Source: a virus
Length of the DNA: 36,086 nucleotides
IMG/VR virus record: IMGVR_UViG_3300010885_021444
Coordinates: 1-36,086 of that record
Reading direction: 5' to 3' (one strand)
Translations under genes and position numbers: made by a program
The notes under the pieces: model-generated
What the model saw: only the letters and a program-made list of their open reading frames with translations
Database searches by the model: none
What the model was told of the DNA's origin: nothing
Shown: positions 8,118-15,624 of the stretch, piece by piece
Numbering within the stretch: position 1 is the first letter of the stretch
Layout of the letters: each line of letters starts with the position of its first letter

Positions 8118-8423
8118 TTATTCCCAGTCATCCTTTTCCTGATGGAACTGATAACCGCCTGACTGTATCTGCTTCATCATGATTGACTCAGGAATAATAC
8201 CTAGTTCTTCACGCAGTCTTCTTCGATCTGCTTCCGTAGTACCGCCCCAGTATCCATCTACATCCCACTTTAACGCATACTCTAAGCATTCAGTCTTTGC
8301 CTCACAAGAGGCACAGATACCAGCTAGTACTGTTGGATATCGGGTAGCGCCAGGGGTATCTGGTAGAAAGAAAAGATTGGTATCAATGGACTCACACACT
8401 GGTGTAGCACTAGGTTTAAACAT
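8118..8423 (-). CDS. WhiB-family iron-sulfur transcriptional regulator
   Basis: 101 residues. The four cluster cysteines are Cys10, Cys37, Cys40 and Cys46 (the CxxC...C set in AGICASCEAKTEC), followed by the family's turn GYWGGTTEADRRRLR at about 57-71. WhiB proteins bind a [4Fe-4S] cluster and act with the primary sigma factor in actinobacteria; phage versions can repress or mimic host WhiB genes. The strong SD AGGAGG overlaps the end of the upstream FmdB-like gene. This is the best single indicator of an actinobacterial host. A GCCCAT/ATGGGC hairpin (8099-8114) follows its stop. Confidence 0.92.
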   Translation of the reverse strand: MFKPSATPVCESIDTNLFFLPDTPGATRYPTVLAGICASCEAKTECLEYALKWDVDGYWGGTTEADRRRLREELGIIPESIMMKQIQSGGYQFHQEKDDWE

Positions 8424-8591
8424 CTATCCTCCTGTTGAGTAGAAACCAGAAGCATTAAACTTAACTGGTACAGCAGACCATACGCGGCTCATAGACTGTT
8501 GGCAACAGGTTGGGACAGAGTCGTCACCAAAATCTTTTTGTATTTCTTGGACTGCTTTGCAGACCTCACATTTATAATCATATGTCGGCAT
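8424..8591 (-). CDS. FmdB-type zinc-ribbon protein
   Basis: 55 residues from ATG 8591 (MPTYDYKCEVCKAVQEIQK). The MPxYxYxCxxC start is the hallmark of the FmdB putative regulatory zinc ribbon; the second pair is CC at TCCQQS. An in-frame ATG at 8615 would add eight residues, but the family start is at MPTYDYKC. It overlaps the methyltransferase end by 14 nt and its tail carries the WhiB SD, so it is coupled to WhiB. It is probably a small nucleic-acid- or protein-binding regulator. Confidence 0.8.
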   Translation of the reverse strand: MPTYDYKCEVCKAVQEIQKDFGDDSVPTCCQQSMSRVWSAVPVKFNASGFYSTGG

Positions 8592-9159
8592 GTTTCTTAA
8601 CCCAGACTTGGACACCCTTCTCTAGTAGATCGTATTCACCCATGTGCCTGTCAAGGAACTTGTCAATGCCAGGCTTAGGAGCTAACGTCTGGTCAGCCAG
8701 AGCATCACCCCATGTGTAATCATCAAAGGCTAAAATACCTTCGGGCTTGAGTGCATACCATGCAGCTTCCCCATCCTCAAAGGTAACTCTTGCTGTGTGG
8801 TCTCCATCAATGTAAGCAAAGTCAAAGAGCCCTAGCTTTACATCTTTAAAGTATTCCTCACTTGTCATCTTGTACTTGATGCGGTTGCGGTAATGGGCTA
8901 GCTTCTCATCATAGGTACGCTCTACATCTTCAAAGTCCATCACATGATGGGCTCCCTCATCAGATCCTTGCCACGTATCGACATCTACAAGCGTACTAAA
9001 GGGGTGGGTCAGGATGTTCTCCATCAGCCACAGTGAAGCGTCGCCTGTAAAGACCCCTATCTGTAGTGCCCTGAAGCCTGCCTTACCACTATATCTAGTA
9101 AGGTATCTTTCAAAGTTCTGCTTTGCTGTACCGTTAAACCAGTTTGGGTATTCAGTCAC
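8578..9159 (-). CDS. SAM-dependent methyltransferase (class I, MTF_24-like)
   Basis: 193 residues from GTG 9159, with GGATGA upstream. Residues 31-41 (ALQIGVFTGDA) match the SAM-binding glycine motif; VDVDTWQG is the acidic strand 2; FDFAYIDGDH is the conserved strand-4 motif of the cephalosporin-hydroxylase/MTF_24 group; LKPEGILAFDDYTWGD follows as expected. Members act on small molecules or sugars. The glycosyltransferase two genes upstream makes glycan or nucleotide modification a reasonable guess. The substrate cannot be read from the sequence. Confidence 0.8.
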   Translation of the reverse strand: MTEYPNWFNGTAKQNFERYLTRYSGKAGFRALQIGVFTGDASLWLMENILTHPFSTLVDVDTWQGSDEGAHHVMDFEDVERTYDEKLAHYRNRIKYKMTSEEYFKDVKLGLFDFAYIDGDHTARVTFEDGEAAWYALKPEGILAFDDYTWGDALADQTLAPKPGIDKFLDRHMGEYDLLEKGVQVWVKKHADI

Positions 9160-9340
9160 GTTCTATCATCCAGTCTATAGGTGTGGGTGCAGTGGTAATA
9201 GCACCGCATTCTTTGCACTTCTGTGCTAGGTCATACCATGACACCTCGCGTGTCTCGTTGTCCCACATCACAGTAATCTCAAACATAAGGCAACCACATA
9301 TGCAAGCCATAGTGGGCTCGCCTCTAAGATCATGTGGCAT
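9152..9340 (-). CDS. Zinc-ribbon small protein
   Basis: 62 residues from ATG 9340 (MPHDLRGEPTMACICGCLMF). Cys pairs CICGC and CKECG are about 29 residues apart, forming a likely zinc ribbon, with WDNETREVSWYDLAQK between. A later ATG at 9310 has a better-placed GAGG, so the protein may begin at MACICGC. It overlaps the glycosyltransferase end by 11 nt and the methyltransferase start by 8 nt. Confidence 0.65.
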   Translation of the reverse strand: MPHDLRGEPTMACICGCLMFEITVMWDNETREVSWYDLAQKCKECGAITTAPTPIDWMIERD

Positions 9341-10079
9341 CTTGGTTATTCCAAAAAAACTTGTAGTACTCAACGTCAAGGGCAAAGCGTTTCATATGCT
9401 TGACCGTTGCTCCTGTGTGTGAGTAAAGCGGTACGCCTGCCTGCCCCATAAGCTTAAAGAAGTTGATGTCTTCGGATACAAAGTTTTCGCCAACCCCAGT
9501 CTCATTAAAATATGGGATAGAACCATGAGCTTTACGCATGGCTGTTACTGCGTTGCGATGCATCAGCACAAACCCAAACCCTGCTGAACCTACCTTGATA
9601 AGAGCATCCTTAGGCAAAGGGTGAACGTATCTAATCTTGTAGTCATCCCCTTCAACCCAGTCAAAGATAGCAGGATACGGAGCCATGAGGCTACGCTCAT
9701 TCTCTTTAGAGATGAAGTAAGTACCAGTAACTACTGGTCTATCCTTTGCATCTGCTGCTGCCCATACTTTTTGCAAAGCTTCTTCGGTAAGGACAATGTC
9801 GCTATCTACCCATAGCACCCAGTCAAAGCCACTGTTGTCATACCAGTGCTCTAGTGCTACCTGACGTTGCCGTCCTATCTGGTTGCCTTGTACACGCATA
9901 GCTGACTTGATGGGTAGCTGTGAAGTTAAAGCAGAGTAGACAGTGCCCTCTGCAAACTTGCCATCTACTAAGCCGTTATCACACCAGCATAGAATGATCT
10001 CGCCTTTATTCCTCTGGGGCATCGTAGTCTGGGTCTTCATTGGTGGCAACGCCTGCTTCTTCTTGTGTGTCTTCGTCAT
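9330..10079 (-). CDS. Glycosyltransferase (GT2-like)
   Basis: 249 residues from ATG 10079, chosen for the GGAG 8 nt upstream; starts at 10040 and 10022 are possible and would overlap the previous gene less. The fold begins at KGEIILCWCDNG. WVLWVDSDIVLTEEAL carries the DxD-type metal/nucleotide-sugar motif; VTGTYFISKEN and VGSAGFGFVLMHR are typical later strands of GT-A enzymes. It transfers a sugar from a nucleotide donor to an unknown acceptor (phage DNA, virion protein or host glycan). The methyltransferase downstream may act in the same pathway. Confidence 0.78.
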   Translation of the reverse strand: MTKTHKKKQALPPMKTQTTMPQRNKGEIILCWCDNGLVDGKFAEGTVYSALTSQLPIKSAMRVQGNQIGRQRQVALEHWYDNSGFDWVLWVDSDIVLTEEALQKVWAAADAKDRPVVTGTYFISKENERSLMAPYPAIFDWVEGDDYKIRYVHPLPKDALIKVGSAGFGFVLMHRNAVTAMRKAHGSIPYFNETGVGENFVSEDINFFKLMGQAGVPLYSHTGATVKHMKRFALDVEYYKFFWNNQDAT

Positions 10080-10689
10080 GGTATGGTCTCCAACCACCTA
10101 GATGTTGTACTAAAGATGCCAGCGCTCGCTGGACTTTCATTCGTGCGCCATCAGCGCTAGTGTCCCATTCGGTTGCTAGGGTAGCCCAGTCAGCGCTCTC
10201 ATCCATAAAGCGCAGACGCAAGATGTTCTGCTTGGTCTCTGATATTTTATTAAAAGCTCCAGCTATATCAGCACGTAACGCTAGCCAGTTCATGCCATCG
10301 CTAATCTCACCGCCACTAAACTGGAAGTTAAGATCTTTGATCTTGGCTGGCATCTCGTATGACTCAAGAATAATGGTAGGCAAGAACGTCTCTACTACTG
10401 AGATGTCGTAGTAGTAAAGATCGGTTGTGTCGTACCCTTGCTGCCGTGCCTTTTCTTTTTCGCAATACTTAAGTACTTGATTGCGTAGGGACTTGGCTAT
10501 TAGCCTATCCCTTTCTTTTTCAGGGAAGGATAGCCATTCTTTAAACTTACGAGGATGAGAGACAAACCAAAGATTTTGCTCTTGTACAAGATCCTCATGC
10601 TCTACCATTTGGTAGCGTTTTTTGTACTCAGAAGCGATACGCGCTACCATCTCTGAGTACTCTAGCCATTCTTCTGTATGGTGTCTCAT
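10006..10689 (-). CDS. Sigma-factor-like/HTH DNA-binding protein
   Basis: 227 residues. The C-terminal third (FNKISETKQNILRLRFMDESADWATLA, then a helix with SADGARMKVQRALASLVQHL) resembles sigma region 4 and its helix-turn-helix. The N-terminal part (EDLVQEQNLWFVSHPRKFKEW) resembles a degenerate region 2. The acidic tail after residue about 205 is disordered. Proteins of this size and layout occur in actinophage replication clusters and may redirect host polymerase or act as DNA-binding factors. ATG 10689 overlaps the preceding stop (ATGA). Confidence 0.65.
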   Translation of the reverse strand: MRHHTEEWLEYSEMVARIASEYKKRYQMVEHEDLVQEQNLWFVSHPRKFKEWLSFPEKERDRLIAKSLRNQVLKYCEKEKARQQGYDTTDLYYYDISVVETFLPTIILESYEMPAKIKDLNFQFSGGEISDGMNWLALRADIAGAFNKISETKQNILRLRFMDESADWATLATEWDTSADGARMKVQRALASLVQHLGGWRPYHDEDTQEEAGVATNEDPDYDAPEE

Positions 10690-11435
10690 GGAAGGCGGAT
10701 GTCACCATCAATGATAGGGATAGCATAGGGGATAACATTACGATTGCTTTGTACCAGCATACCTATGCCTTGTTGCCAGTTAGCAATACCTGAAGTTAAG
10801 TAACTTGCTTTCTTAATATCCATCAAGTGCCCAACTTCAAGACCAAAAAGAGTTTTAGTCTTGCCATTGAGACCAGTAGTCTGGTGCTGTAGTCCCATCT
10901 TATGAGTATGTCCACACACTACAGACTTGCCTAGCTTATTGGCTAGGCTCATAGCAGTAGATCCTGGTACACGATTCATAGACGACTCGTCTCCGTGTGC
11001 CATGACCCAGCCCGGTAACAACTCACGCATCTTATGTAGATACGTGATGTCTAAAGAACGATACCCCAGCAACTCTTCTACCTTGAGTGATTCAAGTGAA
11101 GCAAATGCTGGGGCATATTTCTTAATGTAAGTTTGGATACGGTCTGTGTGGTTAGATCTCTGAATGATAAACGGTTTACGTTTACCCAATGCCAGTCGGA
11201 AATCTAACATAATGTTATACGTCTGGTCTATTGAATCTTGCAAAGTTTCTGCATATTCACCAGCCATATTCTTATTCCACCTTGACGGTTCTGGTGCATC
11301 TAGCTCATCGCCAACACACCAGAGTTCATCTGGTTTTTCTTGCCGAATAAAACTGAGTACAGTCTTTACGGCAAGAGGATCATGATAAGGTATCTGGAGG
11401 TCAGATAATACTATTACCTTCTTGGTTCTGCTCAT
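10686..11435 (-). CDS. Calcineurin-like metallophosphoesterase
   Basis: 249 residues from ATG 11435 (MSRTKKVIVLSDLQIPYHDP). Metal-site motifs in order: SDLQ (11-14, in place of DxH), GDELD (42-46), RSNHTD (93-98, in place of GNHD/E), MAHGDE (145-150), GHTHK (175-179). The family hydrolyses phosphodiesters or phosphomonoesters, including DNA ends and nucleotides. It lies in the replication cluster, so a DNA-repair or nucleotide role is likely. The unusual SDLQ replaces the first metal-binding His with Gln, as in some phage members. A GTG-like longer start at 11480 lacks support. Confidence 0.82.
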   Translation of the reverse strand: MSRTKKVIVLSDLQIPYHDPLAVKTVLSFIRQEKPDELWCVGDELDAPEPSRWNKNMAGEYAETLQDSIDQTYNIMLDFRLALGKRKPFIIQRSNHTDRIQTYIKKYAPAFASLESLKVEELLGYRSLDITYLHKMRELLPGWVMAHGDESSMNRVPGSTAMSLANKLGKSVVCGHTHKMGLQHQTTGLNGKTKTLFGLEVGHLMDIKKASYLTSGIANWQQGIGMLVQSNRNVIPYAIPIIDGDIRLP

Positions 11436-11718
11436 TGGCAGGTACGCCTTCCCACTGTCCACGTTGGACAAGCAGACCAATTATTGCATAATTAGCTAGA
11501 TCAAGTAGGGTATCTTCCAATGATTCGTACTTTGGCGTGTCGCCTGTATCCAGTAAGTTATTAAGTCTAGCCAACTTGTCATACATGCGTACTCGTAATC
11601 CATTCATTGGACCACCAGGAGCACCGGCAATATTCATAGGACCATAGTCCTTATGCTTATCGTAAAGGGTCTGAAGTAGTTGATTTACAATGACTTCAGC
11701 ATCACTTGGGTTCTTCAT
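11401..11718 (-). CDS. DUF1599/Nmad1-like protein (nucleotide-modification associated)
   Basis: 105 residues. The HKDYGPMNI segment and the MYDKLARLNNLL...ESLEDTLLDLANYAIIGLL helix pair match the DUF1599 family, also named nucleotide modification associated domain 1. The family recalls MazG-like all-alpha NTP hydrolases and occurs in phages near genes for modified bases; its reaction is not firmly established to my knowledge. AAGGAAG precedes the ATG; it overlaps both neighbours. Confidence 0.7.
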   Translation of the reverse strand: MKNPSDAEVIVNQLLQTLYDKHKDYGPMNIAGAPGGPMNGLRVRMYDKLARLNNLLDTGDTPKYESLEDTLLDLANYAIIGLLVQRGQWEGVPANEQNQEGNSII

Positions 11719-12013
11719 CTAGTACTTCCTTTACACTCATTTCAAAGTTCTTCATAGATTCTTTGACATCTAATTCCTGCCATACCTTCTCGGCTTGCCC
11801 TAGTGGGGCAGCCACAAGGATAGCAGCCAAGCCTATGATTAGCTCTAGCCCATCTGCTTGGTCAGCCTTGGTTACATAGTAGATATCATAGAGTGCACCG
11901 AGCAGGTCAAGCATTTTCTTCTCGGTTACTTGGATACCAATAGATCCATCCATGTGACGGACATGTTCCCAAATACTTTCATCAAGAGGCAAAACAATTT
12001 CTGACTCGCTCAT
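11702..12013 (-). CDS. Unknown small acidic protein
   Basis: 103 residues from ATG 12013 with a GAAAGGA site. It is mainly helical; residues about 34-85 include a hydrophobic helix (LELIIGLAAILVAAPLG) that may be a core helix rather than a membrane segment. No family recognised. It overlaps the primase C-terminal gene by 32 nt and the Nmad1-like gene by 17 nt, so it belongs to the replication operon. Confidence 0.55.
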   Translation of the reverse strand: MSESEIVLPLDESIWEHVRHMDGSIGIQVTEKKMLDLLGALYDIYYVTKADQADGLELIIGLAAILVAAPLGQAEKVWQELDVKESMKNFEMSVKEVLDEEPK

Positions 12014-12611
12014 CTATCCATTCCTTTCCTAGTTTAATGAAGGCGCTGTTTACGTCTTCACCTTCTGGCATCTGTACTACATTGGTATTGGGTAGCTCAC
12101 GTGCTATTTTCTTACCAAACTCTGCACCTGCATTGTCTCCGTCTGCTAGGACTATGACTGTATCAAAGTCATCTAGAATTCTAGAGTAGTGAGGCTTCCA
12201 GTTGTTAGCACCAGGCACACCTACAGTAGGGTGCTCGGTTTTAACAGACATAATAACACAATCAAATTCACCTTCGGTAACACAGATATAATTACTTCTA
12301 GCAAAGATTGCTGTTGTATTAAACATAGTAGTCTTGGCACCTAGCATGCCCATGTACTTAGGATCTTGTCCGTTCATAGCACGAAAGCGTATGTCTACCA
12401 CACCACTAGGTGTGAGGTAAGGTATAGCTAAACGTCCAGCAAATATTTCATGACCCGGTAGAGGATCTACGACTACCCCCAGGTGAAATCGACGAGCCTC
12501 GTCTACCGATAGATGCCGAGTTGAAAGATACTCCTCGGCTAGATCGATACGGTTTGCGTACTGTTGGGTTGCCCGTAGTAGAAATTGTCGATGCGAATTC
12601 GATAGCCTCAC
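11982..12611 (-). CDS. DNA primase, C-terminal (Toprim) part in a second frame
   Basis: 209 residues from GTG 12611. It carries the Toprim core: the catalytic glutamate in VTEGEFDCV (E113) and the metal-binding DxD in VLADGDNAG (D157, D159), preceded by an RNA-polymerase-like basic segment (GRLAIPYLTPSGVVDIRFRAM). DnaG-type primases make RNA primers for lagging-strand synthesis. The zinc domain that should precede it is in the gene at 12448-12828, in the -1-relative register: passage into this frame needs a +1 shift (or -2) within 12611-12448. Stops lie directly upstream of the GTG in this frame. Confidence 0.8.
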   Translation of the reverse strand: MRLSNSHRQFLLRATQQYANRIDLAEEYLSTRHLSVDEARRFHLGVVVDPLPGHEIFAGRLAIPYLTPSGVVDIRFRAMNGQDPKYMGMLGAKTTMFNTTAIFARSNYICVTEGEFDCVIMSVKTEHPTVGVPGANNWKPHYSRILDDFDTVIVLADGDNAGAEFGKKIARELPNTNVVQMPEGEDVNSAFIKLGKEWIDERVRNCFAS

Positions 12612-12828
12612 TTAGACTTATACCTTTCTCATTCATAATTAAATCGTATGTATCACCTGATACACCACAACCATGACACTTGAATCTGTTAGCATCAAAG
12701 TTAACAGCACTACTTGCATTAGTGTCTTTATGGAATGGACAACGCATTTTACGCCATCCACTACCACGGGCTGGAACTGTAGCACCTATGTGGCGCAAGT
12801 AATCTTCAATGGAATGTTTATCACCCAT
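12448..12828 (-). CDS. DNA primase, N-terminal CHC2 zinc-finger part
   Basis: 126 residues. Zinc ligands Cys30, His33, Cys51 and Cys54 (RCPFHKD...FKCHGCGVSGD) are those of the CHC2 primase zinc domain, followed by the usual helix DLIMNEKGISLSEAIEFA. After about residue 80 the sequence becomes Ser/Arg/Gly-rich and looks out of frame, whereas the other frame then encodes the expected primase sequence. It is therefore either half of a two-subunit primase or the N-terminus of a primase made by frameshifting. It overlaps the resolvase-like gene by 8 nt. Confidence 0.8.
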   Translation of the reverse strand: MGDKHSIEDYLRHIGATVPARGSGWRKMRCPFHKDTNASSAVNFDANRFKCHGCGVSGDTYDLIMNEKGISLSEAIEFASTISTTGNPTVRKPYRSSRGVSFNSASIGRRGSSISPGGSRRSSTGS

Positions 12829-13162
12829 TCTTTATTGCCCTTCTTAAGAGTTCAATCCATACAGTAGCAGGCTGGGTGCAGTACCAACGCCCCACGTCGG
12901 TAGTACCTTTACGTTTATGAAGTACCGTCCCTGTCCAAGCAGAATCATTATTCATTTCTGTTTCAAGTTCTGCAACCCAACCAGCCAAGTCCATCTTAGC
13001 GTGATTCTTTATTTCAATAGTAACTCCTGGTATGCCAGAAATATCACCTTTGTCTAAGGTAGCTCCAGCTAAACGACGATCAGCATATGGGAACCATTGC
13101 TTGAGCCATTTAACTACATCTAATTCTGCTTTGCTACCCTTAGCCTTGGATGCACTGGTCAT
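12821..13162 (-). CDS. PD-(D/E)XK nuclease, Holliday-junction-resolvase-like
   Basis: 113 residues. GSKAELDVVKWLKQWFP gives the N-terminal Glu13 helix; KGDISGIPGVTIEIKNH gives Asp40, Glu50 and Lys52 of the PD-(D/E)XK site, spaced as in archaeal Hjc-type resolvases and phage VRR-like nucleases. It probably resolves branched DNA or helps in recombination and packaging. Start ATG overlaps the helicase stop as ATGA. Confidence 0.78.
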   Translation of the reverse strand: MTSASKAKGSKAELDVVKWLKQWFPYADRRLAGATLDKGDISGIPGVTIEIKNHAKMDLAGWVAELETEMNNDSAWTGTVLHKRKGTTDVGRWYCTQPATVWIELLRRAIKNG

Positions 13163-13983
13163 AGTAAAGTCACTTGCTCCTGTCTATTATCACGCACTAC
13201 ATCTTCAAGATACATACTGGCTGGATCAAAGGATAGGTTGACATATGTCTGACCTGTATGATCTGCCTTGCCATACCTGTTCTTGACTGGTGCTACACAC
13301 AGATAAACATCCTCTGTATTAGGCAGAGTAATCTGCCCAACTGTTAGCACCATTGCCGGTATCTGGGCTACTTTACCCTGCAAAGCAGAGCGGGGTTGAC
13401 ACGGATAACCAGGCGATCCTTCTTGTGTATGGTGCAGTACTAGGACACAAGCATTGGTATCTCTTGCAAGATACTTCAACTCTTTCATAGCTGCACGCAT
13501 ACCAGCAAACTCCTCATGCCCATCCATTGCAATGTCCATCAGATTGTCTACGACAATAAGAGAAGGACTCCTGCCCCAGATAGTTTCGAAGGCAGACACT
13601 TCTTCATCTAAGTCTTTCAATGTGGGTGACGGTTCGAAAGACCAGTACAAATGATTGTTGTCTGCAAGCAAAGACTCAGCTTTATCAGGGTCGGTCTTTA
13701 ATATATTTTCAGCAGACTGTTGCGTCATCTTGCCTGACATAGCCATCAAACGCATAGCCATGGTGTGTGCATTAGTATCTGCTGAGAAGTACAGCGTCGG
13801 TTGTTTCAACCTAGCTGCAATATGTAAAGCAATAGATGACTTACCAGCACCAGGAGTGCCAGCAATAATCGTTACCTCTGCACGACGAAGGATAATACCA
13901 CTGCGTTCAAAGGCTTGAAAGGGAGGGGCTAATGGCTCCCCTCCCACTTCATGCTTACGTACTGAGCGACGTAATGTTTTCAT
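13159..13983 (-). CDS. DnaB/RecA-type helicase ATPase
   Basis: 274 residues. Walker A is GTPGAGKS (42-49) and Walker B is SLIVVDNL (141-148); LARDTNACVLVLHHTQEG holds the sensor-type His, and KNRYGKADHTGQ holds a likely arginine-finger loop region. The length fits only the C-terminal RecA-like domain of DnaB, with no N-terminal primase-binding domain, as in many actinophages. It probably unwinds DNA ahead of the phage fork with the split primase two genes downstream. The start overlaps the previous stop (TAATG). Confidence 0.82.
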   Translation of the reverse strand: MKTLRRSVRKHEVGGEPLAPPFQAFERSGIILRRAEVTIIAGTPGAGKSSIALHIAARLKQPTLYFSADTNAHTMAMRLMAMSGKMTQQSAENILKTDPDKAESLLADNNHLYWSFEPSPTLKDLDEEVSAFETIWGRSPSLIVVDNLMDIAMDGHEEFAGMRAAMKELKYLARDTNACVLVLHHTQEGSPGYPCQPRSALQGKVAQIPAMVLTVGQITLPNTEDVYLCVAPVKNRYGKADHTGQTYVNLSFDPASMYLEDVVRDNRQEQVTLL

Positions 13984-14441
13984 TACTTGATACGATCAGG
14001 TACGAATGTATTCCATTCCGGTTCAAACTTCTGAATGTATTGGGTGCGACACTTATCGTTTGCACCTTGTGGTGTAGGGCAGAAGTAACCCTTGTACACA
14101 CCACCAGTTTTAGCTGGACCCTGAAGTGCAGTCATCTTGCCATGAGCACAAGAGCGTCCCCCATCAAGGGATGGGGTACCGCTAAAAGGTGGAGTATCCT
14201 GCTGACTGATGACTGTGCCACCCAATGATGAAGCAGCATATCCAACAGCAGGACTTACCGGTGTTGCTTGAGGCGCACCCTTGCGTAGAGCTGACTCAAG
14301 TTCTGTAACTGCAGACTCAAGAGCAGCAAGCGCTGAACTTACCAGCGCATCTAATTGATCTCCGTTATCTGCACGTACAGTAACAAGCGATCCAGCGGTA
14401 GTTTTAACAGTGATACTGATTGGTGATTCAGTACTACTCAT
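13983..14441 (-). CDS. Unknown protein with C-terminal zinc-binding motif
   Basis: 152 residues. The first 55 residues are beta strands plus an Ala/Leu/Glu-rich helix; the middle is Pro/Ser-rich; the C-terminus has CAHGKMTALQGP...KGYFCPTPQGANDKC, a Cys/His cluster that recurs in actinophage replication-module proteins. A single-strand-DNA or nuclease-partner role is suggested by its place between the helicase and the exonuclease, not by a recognised domain. Confidence 0.55.
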   Translation of the reverse strand: MSSTESPISITVKTTAGSLVTVRADNGDQLDALVSSALAALESAVTELESALRKGAPQATPVSPAVGYAASSLGGTVISQQDTPPFSGTPSLDGGRSCAHGKMTALQGPAKTGGVYKGYFCPTPQGANDKCRTQYIQKFEPEWNTFVPDRIK

Positions 14442-15216
14442 GTGGTATTTCCTCTATTCTTTCTGTTAGTTCCTTAGCTTTCTGCCAAGTTCTTACTTTG
14501 TCTGCTAATTGTATACCCTTCCAACCTCTGGCAATGTTAACGAAATGCAGTTCACATTTACCTGAGCCAGCTGGCAGATGTACAATGATACCCTTCTCTT
14601 GGTTTACGTCACCCCATGACGAACGGGTTGCCGTAGCAGGGTCATACGGCAGCCCGTGAGCATAAACTGCTAGTTGCATAGCAATCTTACCTGGGTGCGA
14701 GATACTTCCTGTCTTAAGATCTGATATGAATAGCTCACCTTTGTACCGTACAACACGATCCGGTGTACCTGCAATCTTGTATTTATCCAAGACACAAAAC
14801 TGTTCAATGAATACATTCTCAAACGCAGCAGTTGCTTCAGCGTATGCCTTGAGGTCAGGCAAGTATTCATCAGGCACTACGCCTACTTCCTCATCACGGT
14901 CAATCTTTTCCGTGAGCGCATGTATAGCAGTACCAATGGTAGCCTGACGAGTAGCACCCGCTGCTTCCATTGCATCTTCAATTAACTTATTTAAAGCTAG
15001 CTTATCTTCACGCGCAGCAGTAGCAGCCAGCAGTAAATCAGGACGCTGCGTCAAACCAATAGCAGCCATGCGTAATTTCCATGCTACCAATGCAGACCCA
15101 TCATCTAATGAGCCAGCCAGTGTAGTTGTACGAGTGTATGGTACTGGCTTCCCACCTTTAACTGGCACAACCATAGGTCTGCCATAACGATCTCTAAGTA
15201 CTTCTACTTGTGCCAT
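14434..15216 (-). CDS. RecB/Cas4-like PD-(D/E)XK exonuclease
   Basis: 260 residues. Motifs in order: GTAIH (95-99), GTPD (150-153), ISDLKTG (164-170, with Asp166 and Lys168) and MQLAVYA (180-186), the RecB-nuclease signature. Only two cysteines are present, so the iron-sulfur cluster of true Cas4 is missing. It probably processes DNA ends for recombination or recycles host DNA. Its SD, AAAGGGGACA, sits next to ATG 15216 and is complementary, with one bulge, to a segment about 90 nt upstream in the transcript. Confidence 0.82.
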   Translation of the reverse strand: MAQVEVLRDRYGRPMVVPVKGGKPVPYTRTTTLAGSLDDGSALVAWKLRMAAIGLTQRPDLLLAATAAREDKLALNKLIEDAMEAAGATRQATIGTAIHALTEKIDRDEEVGVVPDEYLPDLKAYAEATAAFENVFIEQFCVLDKYKIAGTPDRVVRYKGELFISDLKTGSISHPGKIAMQLAVYAHGLPYDPATATRSSWGDVNQEKGIIVHLPAGSGKCELHFVNIARGWKGIQLADKVRTWQKAKELTERIEEIPHE

Positions 15217-15217
15217 A

Positions 15218-15328
15218 TGTCCCCTTTAATAAGGCTGACTGGGTAAGGAGAAAGTATGAAAGACCTACCCAGCCAGCCCATAGAGGATACCACAAAACCA
15301 GCATAGTTGTATACTTGAAAGGAGGACA
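15218..15328 (-). promoter_or_regulatory. Structured leader with anti-SD before the exonuclease
   Basis: In the minus-strand transcript TGTCCTCCTTT (15328-15318) can pair with the exonuclease SD AAAGGGGACA (15227-15218), giving 10 bp with one bulged U. Between them a 13-bp hairpin forms (15266-15278 with 15233-15245, one G-U, 20-nt loop). This would hide the ribosome site unless the outer pairing is opened. No known riboswitch class is recognised. Confidence 0.5.
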
Positions 15329-15365
15329 CGCCTATGCTGCTCCGCCGTCTATGGTATCACATTTA

Positions 15366-15482
15366 TTAACCGTCGCACCTGCAACCAGCAGCTGTGGCGG
15401 AACCACAGAAGCATAGCTCATCATAGTCAACGTCTTTGCCAAGGGCTATGTCATCGCCCTCTAGCCATTGAGGTTCACTCAT
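15366..15482 (-). CDS. 38-residue Cys-rich micro-protein
   Basis: ATG 15482 with GGTGG upstream; product starts MSEPQWLEGDDIALGKDVDY and ends with CFCGSATAAGCRCDG, a CxC...CxC cluster that could bind zinc. It lies between the amidotransferase and the exonuclease leader. The N-terminus is acidic. It resembles other tiny metal-binding proteins in this window, but no family is recognised. Confidence 0.5.
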   Translation of the reverse strand: MSEPQWLEGDDIALGKDVDYDELCFCGSATAAGCRCDG

Positions 15483-15624
15483 TATTTCCACCACCATGTT
15501 ATACGGTATTTCCAAAACAATAGAGCAATTGAAAAACAACTATCAGATTTACTATAGTATACACTAATTGTAAATCCCCCACCATCTCCATGTGTGTAAC
15601 GTTGTATAAGTATGGGTTTTAATT
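15483..15624 (-). promoter_or_regulatory. AT-rich intergenic stretch, possible promoter
   Basis: 142 nt without a gene, AT-rich compared with its flanks. It contains a perfect palindrome TACTATAGTA (15550-15559) inside TATACTATAG-like -10 sequences, but no good -35 match at the right spacing. A promoter for the 38-residue gene and the exonuclease operon is possible. Confidence 0.3.

Noticed and set aside
14434-15216. Calling the exonuclease a true Cas4 linked to CRISPR adaptation
   Set aside because: The iron-sulfur cysteines are missing and there is no CRISPR array or cas gene in the window; the RecB-like core is sufficient.
15256-15369. Two very short plus-strand frames with good SD-like sites (AAGGAG before 15257; AAAGGAGG before ATG 15334)
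   Set aside because: Products are only 16 and 11 residues and the AAAGGAGG is better explained as the complement of the exonuclease anti-SD; transcription here is probably on the minus strand.
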